From positions 2,899,867 through 2,963,866 of the forward strand of contig JAJEKV010000080.1 of assembly GCA_021234155.1 (NCBI GenBank): 64,000 nucleotides of DNA, given 5' to 3'. This stretch comes from Isoetes taiwanensis. Its lineage: Eukaryota > Streptophyta > Lycopodiopsida > Isoetales > Isoetaceae. Both the position numbers and the translations under genes were made by a program. This document shows, one piece after another, positions 48,235 through 61,000 of the stretch (within the stretch, counting starts at the first letter, position 1; each line of letters starts with the position of its first letter). Below the pieces are notes generated by a model. It did not search any database. It worked only from the letters and a program-made list of their open reading frames with translations, and was not told the DNA's origin.

Positions 48235-48610
48235 AGTCGAGAGAGCCTTCGACTCGCGAAATGAGAAAGGTATTTCAAAGCCAAAAAAACGCAGTTTTCA
48301 ATAGTTTCTTTTCACTCGCGAGTCGAAAAGGCAACTCAAAGCGAAAACACAAGTTTTAGGGTCGAAGGACTTTCTCGACTCGCGAAGTCGCAGAAAGGCA
48401 GCTCAAAGCTTAAAAACGCAGTTTTGGGTTAAGGTTCTTTCTCGACTCGCGAAATGAAAGGAAGCTCAAAAGCCAAAAACGCAGGTTTTAGAAAGGCCTT
48501 TCTCGACTCGCGAAGTCGAAAAAGGCAGCTCAAAGCTTAAAACCTAGGTTTGAGGGCCTTTCACTACGCGAGTCGAAAAGGCAGCTCAGAGTGAAAATGC
48601 GCCTAAGGCC
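48235..48610. repeat. 62-bp minisatellite with CGACTCGCGAGTCG symmetry
   Basis: Six imperfect units lie near 48,246, 48,312, 48,374, 48,441, 48,503 and 48,563. Each unit contains either the left or right half, or nearly all, of the palindrome TCGACTCGCGAGTCGA, followed by AAAGGCAGCTCAAAGC and an A-rich GCAGTTTT segment. Confidence 0.85.
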
Positions 48611-51220
48611 CTCCAAAAATAAAAAAAGGTGTTTTAAGCTCCTCAAGATGAAAAATACATGTCTAAGGCCATTTACAGTGAAAAACACAACAGGCCATTT
48701 TGTGGCGAACCTACTTGCCTACAAAAATAGTTTTCTACCTCCAATATCATAGAGTGCAAATCATTATTAGTTACATCATATCCTATGTATTTTCTAAGTG
48801 CACACCATACCTGTGCATTTTCTATGTATACATAGACCAAAAATAGGACCCCCCCCCCCTCCGGGCCTTTTCCCCTTTTAGTATGTCAACGTTTTCTAAT
48901 AAATACAATATCCTATCCTATATATTGTATAATAAATACAGTATGTATTTTCTAAATGCCAAAACACCATAGTTCTAAAACATAGAAAATACAGTTCTAA
49001 AACACCATAGTTTATTATTTTTTCTCATCTTAGTTTATTGTTTTAACACACTATAGTTTATTGTTTTATCTTATGTATTTTTTCCAATGGACACCATATA
49101 TTTTCTACGAAAAAATAGACCATCCCCATGTATTTCTACGAAAAAATACACCTTATGCTATGTATTTTCTAGGTATACGTATAGAAAATAAATGGACCCT
49201 CTCCTATTTTCGAACGGGGCATTTTTTTTATATTAATGTTTACCCTTTTTAATATATTAATGTTTACCCCGCCTTTTTTTCCCGCCTATACTTAAAATTT
49301 AAAATTTAATTGTTTCTTATACCCCGCCCTTTTTTCCCCCCAATATTTGAATTTTGAAATTTGGTACACACCTTTGTGCCGCACATCCTGTTGTACCACT
49401 TGGAAAGCACTTGGAAAGGAGAAACCACTCTGGTTTCCGGCAGATCTGTAACCACGAATCCGTCGAAAGGGGATGACAGAGCTTCTTAAAGGCTTTGGCG
49501 GAGCTTTTTTAAAGGTATGGCCCTCATTCCGTCTCCATCTCCAAATCTAAACCTGATAAATAAAATCCGTCTCCGCAAAGGAGGTCGCCACCATGACCCG
49601 CCAAAATATCATTTACTTATGTGGCTCTTCAGGAGAGTTATTTTCTGGATGAGAAGCAAGATCTGAAGAAGAAGAGTTAGAAAAAGAAGCAGAAGCTGAA
49701 AAAGAAGGGCCGGAAAGGGGGTATGCCTGGTTTGGAGGCTATGGCGCATAGCTTTGTGGCTATGGCCGCGGTTCCACAGAAATGATCATCTGGATGCAAA
49801 AATAGACTGCATGAAACTGACAGTGATATGGCGGCCGGTCAGGGCTTCAAGAACAGGGCTATGGCGATTGCTTTAAGAAATGAAAATGATCTGATGCAAC
49901 AACCGACTTTGAAGGCCTCCAGCAGATTTAGAAACCGATCTAAAGGCCGATGATGAAAGGCCGATCAATGTTCTTGACCCCTTCTCTGCAAATACCTGCA
50001 TTATGTGAATCCGGCCTTTCCCTTCACACACTCTCTGTTCCCTTGGCATGAATCCGGCCTTTTTAAAACAATATCTCGTTTCCGAAGCTGAATCCAGAGG
50101 TCAAGAATCAGTTATCTAAGATTACAGGTCAAGAATCGCATGCACCAGTAAATACTCACAGAGTAAGAAGGAAAGCCAAAAGGGGAAGCATAGGTAACCC
50201 CTTAAATCGATGGAGGAAAATCCACATCGCTTCTTCCAGGTATTTTCTCTCTTTTCTGCACAAATTCTTGCCAATCTGCTAGTTCTTGCTCGTTTCTTGG
50301 ATGAAATCCGGTCTGATATGGCACGCCAACCTTCGCTTTTTGCGCCTATTGCTTTCTTCTGGTTGCTTTGCTTTCCTGACGTTGCTGGACGATTTGTCTG
50401 TAATGTTCATTACAGATGCTCAGATCGAATAGCTTTTCAAGATAATGAGCTTCATTTCTTCACGCTCTCAGAAATTTGAAAAATCAAACCGGCGGTTATT
50501 ATTCGCCGAGATGGGGACGTTGTTGATATTGAAGGAGTCGCCGGGCATACCACGAGATCGTCTGACGATCGAGAAGCGGCCGGCCGCCTAAGAAATGAAT
50601 GGGGATTTATACGGGGAAAATGGGAAAACTAGTGAATGGGGAGGTCGAGGTCCTTGCAATCGAGGCCAGTTTGTCTCAAAGAGCGGAGAATCAAGAGCGT
50701 TTCAATTCTCGACTCACTAGTCGAGAAAAAAAAACGGTTTTGTATAGTTAAGAAATGGCGGGAGGGGGCTGTTCCACGGTGTAAGAAAAATGACAAGCAA
50801 GCGAGTCAATATGAAGCTATCGAGAACGAGGAAAAAAGACAAGATCGCTTTCAGGTGGAAACCCAAATGCACCATCGCCAAGTTTGAGTCAGTATTTTGA
50901 AGCGGTGGGAGGAAATAAAGGTTTGGAAGCTTGGAGAGATCCGGCAGAAAAAAGAGAGTCACACAAAAGAAAACTCAGTAATGAGAGATTTGTAATGAAG
51001 AATATTTTAAGAGGTGAATCTGGATTTTTCCATGTGTAGGGTGATGCTTTGCTCATCCAAATTCGCAGAACGAGGCGAGGGCCAAAAGTAGAGTCAAGAC
51101 ACGAGAAAGCTTTGGGGCCGCGCCTCAAAATTTTGCTCCTCAGTATATTAAATTAATTAAATTAATTTTATATTTAATTAAATTAATTATTAATTATATT
51201 TTAATATTATCTTTTTCTTA
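48611..51220. other. Intergenic, no gene supported
   Basis: TGTATTTTCTA-type words repeat at 48,720-49,200, and a C13 run lies near 48,850. A paired AATATATTAATGTTTACC occurs near 49,230-49,270. Frames at 50,210-50,479 and 50,636-50,887 show no recognisable motif. Confidence 0.45.
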
Positions 51221-51229
51221 ATCTCGATG

Positions 51230-51590
51230 TATTCCCCTTTAGTTATTTTGGTTTTAAGCCTCTCCTTCCCCTTCACCTCTTCCCCAACTCTTCCCACTTG
51301 CCCTCTTTCTCACCCCCTTCCAGAACTTCCTCCCCTTGCCCCCCTCTTTTCACCCCCCCTTCTCACCCCCCTTTCCAAACTCACCTCGCCTTGCCCCCTC
51401 TTCTCATTTGCTTTCGAGACTCACTTCCTCTTGCACCCTCCTCTCACCTCCCCTTGCCCCCTCTTCTCAACCCCCCTTTTGAACTTCCTCCCTCCCCCCT
51501 TCTTCTAACTTATCCCCTTCCATTACTTCTCTCAACTTCTCCCCCAACTTCTCCCCTTCCCCTTCCCCTCCCCCCATCTAACAATGATTC
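51230..51590. repeat. Pyrimidine-rich (CT) tract
   Basis: About 360 bp in which the + strand is nearly all C and T (CCCCTTCTCACCCCCCTTTC-type). Such tracts can form triplex DNA. Pro/Leu/Ser-rich frames through it reflect composition only. Confidence 0.8.
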
Positions 51591-51642
51591 AATGTAAAAA
51601 AATTTGTCCCATTTTCAGTCTGAGTCCCAAAATTCGAGATTT

Positions 51643-51665
51643 GTCCCACTTTAATTAAATACGAC
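51643..51665. repeat. 23-bp inverted repeat, right arm
   Basis: Exact reverse complement of 47,506-47,528. Confidence 0.7.
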
Positions 51666-52316
51666 TTTTGTGGCATTCGCTAGTGGGCTGTGCAGCTATG
51701 GCGCTCCTTACTGGCGCCTATGCTCATGCCTTTTTCCGCTCTTGCATGCTAGCCAGGTCTGCATGCCTACGGCCATTGGATACCAGAGAAGCATAACTTA
51801 TCTCTGAAGCGAAGTTTTTTCTGCAAATCCTGTGAAGCTTCTTTTGCAAACCCGGTGATGTTTCTTTTCTTACGCTATAGAATCTGTATTCCTCAGCTCC
51901 ATGAAGTTTGTGCTCTGCAAATGGTATTTTTAGCTGCCAAAGTTCTAGGTTCTAGCTATGGAATAGGCTGGCGATGGCAGATAATCTCCATTTGAGCTTC
52001 TGCATTCTTTTCCTCTTCGGACCTTTCTGCCTTAAGACTCTGTGGGACTTCAAGCAAGTGCTGGGCGATCCTCAATATGAGTGTACATTCCTTGGGCAAT
52101 ACGATCGGTTGCACAACAGTGGCCCTTCTATCTGGAGTGCTTGAAGTATCATGTGAAGATTCTCTAATGGATGAGGAGCTTTCAAGTTGGTACCACCACT
52201 TCCCGTCACCTGCTGAGTATTCTTTTCCATTCAGCGTGGACTCAACTTAGGACTTAGCGTAAGACTTCTTCCTGTTTTTTAGGAGTGGTTGCCTTGTCGG
52301 AAGATGCTAGTCTATG

Positions 52317-52468
52317 CTTTTCCTTTTTCCTTTTCCTTTTCCTTTTCCTTTTCCTTTTCCTTTTCCTTTTCCTTTTCCTTTTCCTTTTCCTTTCGTTTCC
52401 TTTTCCTTTTCCTTTTCCTTTTCCTTTTCCTTTTCCTTTTCCTTTTCCTTTTCCTTTTCCTTTTCCTT
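52317..52468. repeat. (TTTTCC)n hexanucleotide repeat
   Basis: About 25 units with one interruption (TTTCGTTTCC near 52,393). All + frames are open here and encode simple dipeptide runs. The minus strand reads as Lys/Glu or Lys/Arg repeats and lies directly downstream of a Lys-rich gene relic. Confidence 0.95.
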
Positions 52469-52489
52469 CTCAACTTCTTCTTCTTTCTC

Positions 52490-53290
52490 CTCCTTTCCCT
52501 CTTACCTAATTTTCCCCCTCCTTCCCAGCTTTGTCCTTCTTAGATTTCTTCACCTTCTTGCTATCTTTCTTGTTGGCCTTCCCCTCTTTTTCTTTCACAT
52601 GATCTTTATGATCTCACTTCTTAGCCTTAAGATTCTCGGTTGCTTTTGCTCCCTCCACTTTGTGATCTCCCTTCTCTTCCATATCAGAAGAAGATTGGGG
52701 ACCAGCTGCAACTGCGTTTTTGACTTGTCTTGCATTCTTCTTAGTAATTGTTTCAAGCTACTTCGTGTCCACGATGCTGGAAGGTTTCTGGGAGACCAAT
52801 GCCTTCACAACAAATGAAGGAGAATTTGTACCCCCTCAAAATTTCATCAGGGCCCTTAATCTCTGCTTCCTTAAAGTTATTATAGGAGGGAAGCACCCAT
52901 CCCTGCTTGTTGGTAGACCCATGTACATTAGCAATACTAGCAGACATAAGTGTTAGTCATTGAAATTCTAGTCCACATAGTATATGTATATCTTTAGTTC
53001 ATTCATGTCCTCCACAACCACACGGAGCCAGTTATTGCGGCCGTTCTTCAGAACTTTCTTCATGTTGACATTTTTTGGTCTAAATGTTGTATATTTTGTT
53101 TGTCCAAGATTGCTTTACATGGTCATGTCTTTGAGGTTATATATTTTAGTCTCCAGAAGTTCCAGTGTCAAGTCTGGTATGCTTGAAATTCCAGTCCAAT
53201 CCTGCTCTAATTATCTTGACAAGCGATATATGGAGGGACACATTAGACAGAAAGTCAATTTTATTCCAGGTCTTGGGAGAAATTATTCTC
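52490..53290 (-). pseudogene. Gene relic with Lys/Glu-rich tail, family unknown
   Basis: On the minus strand a protein-like stretch reads NKQGWVLPSYNNFKEAEIKG, then DEILRGYKFSFICCEGIGLP and ETFQHRGHEVA (52,753-52,947). A frame change then leads to ETITKKNARQVKNAVAAG, and, after an in-frame TGA, the highly basic DHVKEKEGKANKKDSKKVKK. That part stops at TAG|GTAAGA, a possible donor, just before the (TTTTCC)n repeat. Further exon-like sequence upstream (53,290-52,960) contains VLKNGRNNWLRVVVEDMNE. I do not recognise the family. One stop and one frameshift within 250 bp suggest recent decay. Confidence 0.4.
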
Positions 53291-53536
53291 GTTAGATTAG
53301 CTTAGCTTACCTCATCTTTATGAATGGCTTTTTGCCAAATTACTTGCTTCAAATTGTGGCCTTGTGAAGGATGCTTATATATCAGATAAATTAATTATGT
53401 TGCATTTCATTTTGGTATTTTAAACCATGTGCTTTGGTTCTTGCCACAAATGTTCGACTACTAAAATGCAGCATTCGAAATTTGAATGAAGAGCGTTTAA
53501 TAAAGGTTTCCTCTTCCATTTAATTGGTGGTGCAAA

Positions 53537-53595
53537 CAGCTATTCATATAAAATGGCATATAATAGCTATTCATAAAAATGGCATATAATTTCTG
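53537..53595. repeat. 26-bp tandem duplication
   Basis: AGCTATTCATATAAAATGGC and AGCTATTCATAAAAATGGC are each followed by ATATAAT, in direct succession. Confidence 0.8.
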
Positions 53596-54756
53596 TAAAA
53601 CACTTACAATAGACTACCTAGAACATTATACCAATATAACACCATGTTGTTGTTAGTTCCATTTTTTGTACTAACAAGTTTAAGATCTTGCAACTCTTTG
53701 ATAGCAATTATGATCTTACATTCATTGGAAGGTTCGCATGGCAAAACCATTAAGCCTGCATAATAAAAATATTGTGCTCTACACTTATTTGATGGCAACT
53801 ACGGTTACACTTTAATTGCAAGATTTTACACGTGTGCACCCCATGTATACATTGAGAATTTGCGACAACATTAGATTGTCACAAACACCTGCCTATATAT
53901 TACAATCTACAATAATTTACAATACAATCTACAACATGACAACTTATAATAAGAGAATTATTCTATAGCTTGAGCAACTTACCATTTGACAACTCTTCAA
54001 CTTCAAGACCAAATTTAGCAACCTTGCATAATACACCATTTATTGCAAAATTCATTATTCAACTCTATATATTTAATAAACAAACAATAAACACAGTAAC
54101 TACCAAATCAGGACACCCACTAACCCTACTCATATACTCTATTTTCATATGCTAAAACCTGGCTATTCTCTCGCCCTCTCTTGCGGCTGGCCCCAACGAC
54201 ACGTGACTTGTACATATATATGTGTGATATCTTCCAGGCTTCTTTATCTTGTTAAGGGTATTATGTCTGTCAAGGTGAGAGTTAGACACATTGATATATG
54301 TAGATGCTGGGAGTTGTCCTGGACAACGAAGAGGTAGAGAACACCATTTTGGGATTGGCATGTAGAGATGCAACTACAATCATATTTAAAGGCAGCGTGC
54401 AAGCATCTGCTTCATAGTACGGGCATAGCACAAGCAATTATGAATAATTATGAATTCTAGAATGGGGCTCCCATGAAAACGACAAAAACCTCTCGATTCG
54501 ACAAGGGGCTTGGACAAACATAAAGTTGAGAATTCGCTTCCAAAAAACCCACGAATGGAGAAGTCGAAGCTGTTGCTGCTTGCCAACCTGTACCTGCACA
54601 TCACCAACACTAGAACAAATGTGACAAAATAAACCTCCCAAAGTGGAAGGGCTGATCACGCGTGCCACGCGACAACAAAACAAAAACCTCTTCAAATAGA
54701 GGGGCTGGTCATGCGTGCCAGGCGACAAATACATTAAACAATTAAGGGGGAGAGGG

Positions 54757-54943
54757 TGGGTTTCAAAGAATAGAGAATAAGGTACTGCTGAGAGAGAAGA
54801 GGAAATGCCGATGAGACGTTGATGAAGAACCTCGCCTAATATAGCGATCTCCCAACCAGAGAAGGCATGCAATGCATGCGTGCAAGACATGCATTCTCGC
54901 CCCCTCTAGTATCTCGATCCGAGGGCTCGAATCGATGCAATTC
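54757..54943 (+). repeat. 185-bp direct repeat, copy 1
   Basis: This copy matches 55,126-55,309 with about ten differences. Both contain AACCTCGCCTAATATAGCG and CTCGATCCGAGGGCTCG. Another short match (GAATGGGGCTC with CATGAAAACGACAAAAAC) lies at 54,455 and 54,945. Confidence 0.85.
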
Positions 54944-55125
54944 TAGAATGGGGCTCGCATGAAAACGACAAAAACTTCCCGAATAGAAGAGAACTTCCTT
55001 ATCAAAACGGGATCAAGGACGAAGGTCAAAAGATTACGGCTAAAGAAGAGGCAAGGCCGAGAAAGGACATGCCAAAAGAAATGCCAAATTGGTCAATCGA
55101 AGCAGGGAGAAGCCCCTCCCCTGCA

Positions 55126-55309
55126 TGGTTTCAAAGAATAGAGAATAAGGTACTGCTGAAAGAGAAGAGGAAGCGCCGATGAAATGTTGATGAAGAACCT
55201 CGCCTAATATAGCGATCTCCCAACCAGAGAAGGCATGCAATGCATGCATGCAAGACATGCATGCTTGCCCCCTCTAGAATCTCGATCCGAGGGCTCGGAT
55301 CGATGCAAT
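55126..55309 (+). repeat. 185-bp direct repeat, copy 2
   Basis: Second copy, 369 bp downstream of the first. Confidence 0.85.
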
Positions 55310-56528
55310 AGTGGTATGCGGACATGCCATATGTGATGTGCCTTGATAAGCTATGTGATGGCAATGGTAGAACACACTAATAGAATATCTTTTCAGTAAA
55401 GGCCACTTTGGAGAGTTAAATACTCTCTGTCTTGAGGTAATTTAATACAAATGGGTAAACTCTAGGTTGTATCAGCAAAACAATCATCAGGAAATAAAGG
55501 GAATAAATGCAATTCCACCCCTTAAGGGCAAAACTCACCACCCAATAGGATTTATCTCCAAGAAAGACTGGATTTTGCAATAGGAGCTTAAGGGAAAACA
55601 ATCTAGGCACCAGAGAATTTTCAATCTAGCAAATCACAAATTTAAGGAAAAATTGGTGTTAAGAATAGACTTAGACAAGAATTTGGATAACCACAAAGGA
55701 TTGAAGGTTTCTCCAAACAAACAATTCACCACTCAAGTTATACTAGAATTTTAGAAGGAGTTGGCTAGGAATTGGGAAATCGATCTTTGGGGTCGGGGCC
55801 AGATCGCAGGTTCTGATTCGGCAGCTATTAGTGGTCATAAAGTTAATGTTGAGGTCGAGTTGTTGGTCTAACAGGTACAGATGTCATTGCACAACTATCA
55901 GTTAGCTCTCGTTGTTTATCCATGTAGGTAGCCTATGTCTTCAATATATAGCAAAGGTTGTTGCCTTTTATCTCCTTTGAATCCCTTATTTTTAGAATAA
56001 AAGCCATTGTCTACTTAAAAGTTCCTTCCTATTCTAAAGGACTTAACTCACAATAATCTTTAAATCATTAGATAATTCAACCACTCGAGATCCACTTTAG
56101 CAAATAATTTGGATTTGGAAAAGGCTAGGATGAAGGGCGAATCAATTAAGATGATTAGAGGTTTCACTCTAGCAACTGCAATTACAGAGGATATGGCTTA
56201 AGACATGACTCAAATTGTTGGATCATGATCTCAAATTGTTTGCTCTATTGAATAGAAAACAAGTTACGTACATTATAAGATCTTTTTGCAACCTCACCAT
56301 TACCAATTGCCTTTAGTTATTGCACTCCAAAATACTCTTGAACTCTCATCATACAATAATATAAAGCTAGCATTAACTATTATAAAGCGATTATTAACCA
56401 TTATTAACATTAAAATAAATGCCACATGTTCACGCTTCTTATAGCAATAGACATAGAAACTCTAGCTATAAAACCATTATGCATACACTATAGTAAAGTA
56501 TTAGCATCTTAGTTGTATATTTTGAATC

Positions 56529-57087
56529 ATAGGGTATGGTTGCCTCCTATCGCGCATGCACCCTTTACCGCCCACCCCCCTCCCTTGTAACATATTTTGC
56601 AGACCGTTAAAAGATAAAAAATCAATGGACAAGATTTGTTTGCACTATAACAGGGCCTAACTACCACTATTTATGGGTTCAAGTGCGCGATGGGTGGGTC
56701 CAGAATAAAAGTGTTATAATTTCTCTTTCCCATCTCTGTTTGGGACATGGACACGTGCATGTGAAAGCTATTTTGAAGGGCTTTTTGGGGATGTAAAAAT
56801 TTTCCACGTTTGTTTCTTAAATCTCCTTGAAACGCTTTGAAGAAGAGGATGGAGACCCCCTGCGCGATAGATGGAGACCCCTCCCACGAAGGGGGCCATC
56901 AGACCCCTAATGTTACGCCTACTCTAACTTTTTGCAGGTATGTCGGAATCTGACGGTTTTGGGTTCATCTGAAACGCAAACAGATTAGGAATCCAAAAAA
57001 TCCATTTTTAAACAATTCTGAGTTTGGCCGTGTCTCCATTTTTATGATCTGCTCTTAAGTGCGCGAGATATGGAGACCATACCCTAT
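56529..57087. mobile_element. MITE-like element with imperfect TIRs
   Basis: The left end reads ATAGGGTATGGT and then CCTCCTATCGCGCA. The right end, on the other strand, reads ATAGGGTATGGTCTCC and then ATATCTCGCGCA. The 12-bp outer part is identical and the next 16 bp are similar with indels. The 559-bp body is non-coding and has an internal copy of ATGGAGACCCC near 56,850. No clear target duplication was found, so the class is open. Confidence 0.6.
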
Positions 57088-58036
57088 AGTGTATAACACA
57101 TATATTAACAAATTAAACACTTATATTAAATCTCCCCGAACATAACTGGGTAGTTTGTGCATTTATTTTACCCCTATCCTTGTGTCTTCCTCCTTGAAAT
57201 CTTCATGAAATCCCTAGAATGTAAAAGAATATTGGGAATCTTCATCAATTGGCTTTGGCTACTAGATAAATTTGAGAATGACTTTGGCTTTGATCATGGC
57301 TTGTAGTACGTTTAACTGGAAGTTGACTCCAATTTTTTGAGTTGACATTGCGCTCTAGGGACACCTTGACTTGCAATGAAGACTTTATCTTTTGCCTTTA
57401 ACTTCAAATGCACCTTAACTACTAGAAGAACCTACACCCAAGAGAATCTAAGAATATATTGAGCGAATATAGGGAACCTTTATGCAATCTCAAGGAACCT
57501 AAGGGAAACTTTAAAGAAGGTAAGGGAATTTCATAGCATCCTACCTAACCCATTCCCCAAGGCTGCCTTACACCTAGTTGTTTTAGGTGTTAGATGTGTA
57601 TTGCTTGTTGAGCATTATCCAATTATCTAGCATTATCTAATTTCTATGACATTTTAGAACATTCTTAAAAACTAAAGGTCTAGATTTTGCCACATGGCAA
57701 CTTCTAGCACTCATTTGTTGAGAACATCCAAGGGTCTAAATGGTGCCACGTGGCAAGATTCTAGCCCTCAAGCATTGGATATGTGACACGATTTCCTTAA
57801 AATTTCAAATGATTTCTATTACATTCAAGCAATTTTTAATTTTATATTAAAAGTTGGTAGGAAGTTTGAGACAAACTATGGAAAATGCTATATGAATATA
57901 GCCAACATATGTATCATTTTGAAGAGCACGAGAATGATCCAATTTATTTATTGAAGAAAAAATTCATATGAACCTTGTCGTTTGCATGATTATGCAATTG
58001 ACAAAGTTGTTAATTGATAAAACATCCTTTAACTTC

Positions 58037-61000
58037 TCAAAGACAAAGAGTAGGCTTTCCAACTCCAGTGCATTGTTTCACAATACTATCTCTAGTCATC
58101 ATACCAAATAATGCTTGAGACAACACTCTTTGGATTTTCTTTGATAAAGATGTCGAATTCTGCAAATAAGACATCAAGATGATTTAGAGAAGGTATTATT
58201 TCTAAGAATGAAATAGAAGAAGGCTTAAGTAATATAAGAAGGCTAACCTCAAAGGATGAAAATCGACAATCTGGAGCAAGTATACTACTAGAAACATAGT
58301 CCATTTGAGAGCCTTGTATGTAATAATGAGATGCATCAATTCTACTCTTGCCTTTTGCTTCTTCAATCCTTTTGTAGGTTTCTGAGGTTTCTTGATATGT
58401 TTGTCCTATAAGAGCTTTGAGCCTTAGTTTCCAATCCAAAAATTAAATGTAGAAAAATGAGATGAGTTTGAAATTACCAAGAACCCCATGAACATGAGAG
58501 GTGACCTTGAGCTCATTAACCTTGAAGTTCAACTGCAAATAGAAAGAAAAAAGTTAAAAGACCTTTAGATTTTAGATAAAGAAAGAGAGTAATGGGGAAG
58601 AGAAACACACATAATTCAAACCGGATCCAAGCTTTCCAAAACAAGCTGGCATTATCATGACATTCAAATCAATTTCATTAGGTGCTTGAATTTGTGCAGA
58701 CACAAGAAAATGTGAGATAGATAGTCCACTCTCAAGTATAAGAGTCCTTCCTTTAGGCAACTCCTCCTATACGAAAGAGAAAAGAACTTAGTGCAACTTC
58801 AAAAGAATGAAAAACTAAACACTAGAAAGAAGGCAAAAACTTACATCATTCACAAAGATCTTCCATTGATCTTCAAGCTTGATAGCATCTTCATTAGCAT
58901 GAGCTTCTAAGAGGATCTTATCTTGTTTATAGAGCATCCCCATGGTGGAAACAAACTGGCAAGTGAAGAAGAAACCCAATGATGAATGTTGGAACAAAAC
59001 TAGACTTAAGAAGACTACAGAATTGAGAGGAAAAGAAGATTACTTACAGTGTTACGACGATATAGACCCTTGAAGAACTCCATGTTGATGTGGAGATGGA
59101 GATCAGAGACGACGCAATAATCGGTACCAGGTTGGCCATGGAAATCAAAGCGCTCACCATGACGGCCAACGAAGTGAGGGTCACCAGAGATGCTACCATT
59201 ATCGTGTCTACGACCATGGTGAGGGGGAGGGGGGGCACCACGGTGACGACTTTGGCCCGAACTTCGACTTCGACTGCGACCATGGTGACGGGGAGGGGGA
59301 GGCGGGGCGGCAGGGGCCTCTTCAATACTACCATTCAGGCTCGGAGGAGGCGGTGCGTGCTTTTTCGGTCCTTTCGGAACCGGCCACGGTAAACCAGATT
59401 GCGGCGACGGTAAACCAGATTCTGGCGCCGGAGAAACTGCCGGTTGGGAGGCCGGAGTTAGGGTTAGGGTTGGCGATGGCGCCGGAGTTAGGGTTCGGTC
59501 TGGCGCTGGCGATGGCGCAGGAGTTTCGGCAGTTGGCGATGGCGAGCTTGACGATGGCGTTGGAGGTGATGAAACAGGGATTTGGGATGTCGGCGGTTCA
59601 GAAACAGGCGTTTGGGATGGCGACAAAGGGGCAGAAATTGGTGTTTTGGAGTTCGGCGATGGCGATGGAGGCGAAGAAACGGGTGTTTGGGAGCTTGGCG
59701 ATGGCGCCGGAGCAAGTGCAGTAGTGCCAGGTGCTTGAGAAGGTGAAGAAACAGGGTTTTTGGAAGGGGTTGGAGAAGATTCAGCCGGTGGTTTTGCAGC
59801 GGCAGGTGTTGGAGCCGAGCTTGGTGAAGAAGTTGGTGCTTCAATTGGAGCTTCGGTTCCGTTGATCGGAAAGGTATGGCAGTTTGTGGGTTCCCAGTTG
59901 CACAGCGGTGCCGGCTCTTCTGGGCATGAAACTGCCATTTAACAGTAGAATCGAATTAGCAGATGAATCAGAATTTTGCAACGGAATTGGATTAGAGCAA
60001 TAGAATTGGATTAGAATTCAGCAACAGATTTGCATCAGAATTCACCACACACTTCGATCCATCAACAGAATTGACTTCCATTAAGCAGGTACATTTGAAG
60101 GTTGTTTACCTTGGTTTGTTCTTGCAGATACATTGTGCACTTCTGAACAAGACACAGTGCAAGTACCCTGGCATTGAATTCCCTTGTCTTCCCCCTGTTT
60201 CAGTTTCAAATCAATCTCACAAAGAAAAAAGGGAGAAAGAAGGATTTCTTTGCAGCATTAAAAATCCTTACTTCTTGAAGATCATGGAAATCGCAATAGG
60301 TGAAATCGCCTGAAGAATATGGTCTCACGTTGATCGAAGAACCATTCTGTTAAAAATTCATGCATACAGAGAGTGATCAGTTTTTAAACAAGATGATGAA
60401 ATGCAAGAATAAAACCTAATCTACATACCACAGATCTACTGCCGGAATAAAACAGAACTTTATAAGCATGGAATCGGGCTCCTTTGGTTCCAGGAAGGCC
60501 AGATGCTGTAGCTATATCTCCTCCAACACCCTGTAAAATTGAAAATATATATCAGTATTTGACATATGAACAATTAGAATGACCTTAATTCTTACCATGG
60601 CAGTGTTGTTAGCAAATTCGCTGCTTCTAAATACTGCAGCCCCTCCTGATGCATCATAGTCAAGAAAAATAGCTCCTCCATCGTTCTAGAATCAAATTCA
60701 TATTCGTTAGAACAGAAATGGATTAATTTTGAGGAAGAAAAACTTACAGCAGCAGAATTGTTGCTGAAAGTACAAGTTCTGCAGTCAAATCTGGCTCCTT
60801 CTTCCTTGGCACAGGCTTTGTTTGTATCATCTACAAAAATGGATCCACCATAATCTGCAAAGTTCTGAATGAATTCTGCACTAACGATTGTGGCACAACT
60901 GCTTTGGCCGCACAAAGCCGGGCCATCTGTTTTGGAAAATTCTTCGCTTGCGCCCATATAAATAGCACCTCCTTTAGTGGCCTGCAGCATTAAAATTTTT

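Larger units (their letters stand above)
53295..58030. other. Intergenic with small repeats, no gene supported
   Basis: AT-rich sequence with scattered frames under 100 codons, apart from one of 150 codons (54,438-54,890, minus) that lies in duplicated sequence and shows no motif. It contains the repeats and MITE-like element listed separately. Confidence 0.45.

Noticed and set aside
51227-51597. Pro/Leu/Ser-rich frames in the CT tract
   Set aside because: Low-complexity composition with no start context or domain.
58100-58170. Alternative reading of the last exon ending in SIIWYDD
   Set aside because: That frame is out of phase with the preceding exon by one base. The in-phase reading ends at 58,037.
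59090-59844. Frames on both strands overlapping the Pro-rich exon
   Set aside because: They are shadows of the spliced minus-strand gene, produced by its biased codons.
59015-59938. Separate 307-codon proline-rich gene starting at 59,938
   Set aside because: The ATG lies across a splice acceptor (GGCAG|TTTC). Exon 9 joins in phase, and the frame continues by splicing at 59,048 instead of running to its local stop.
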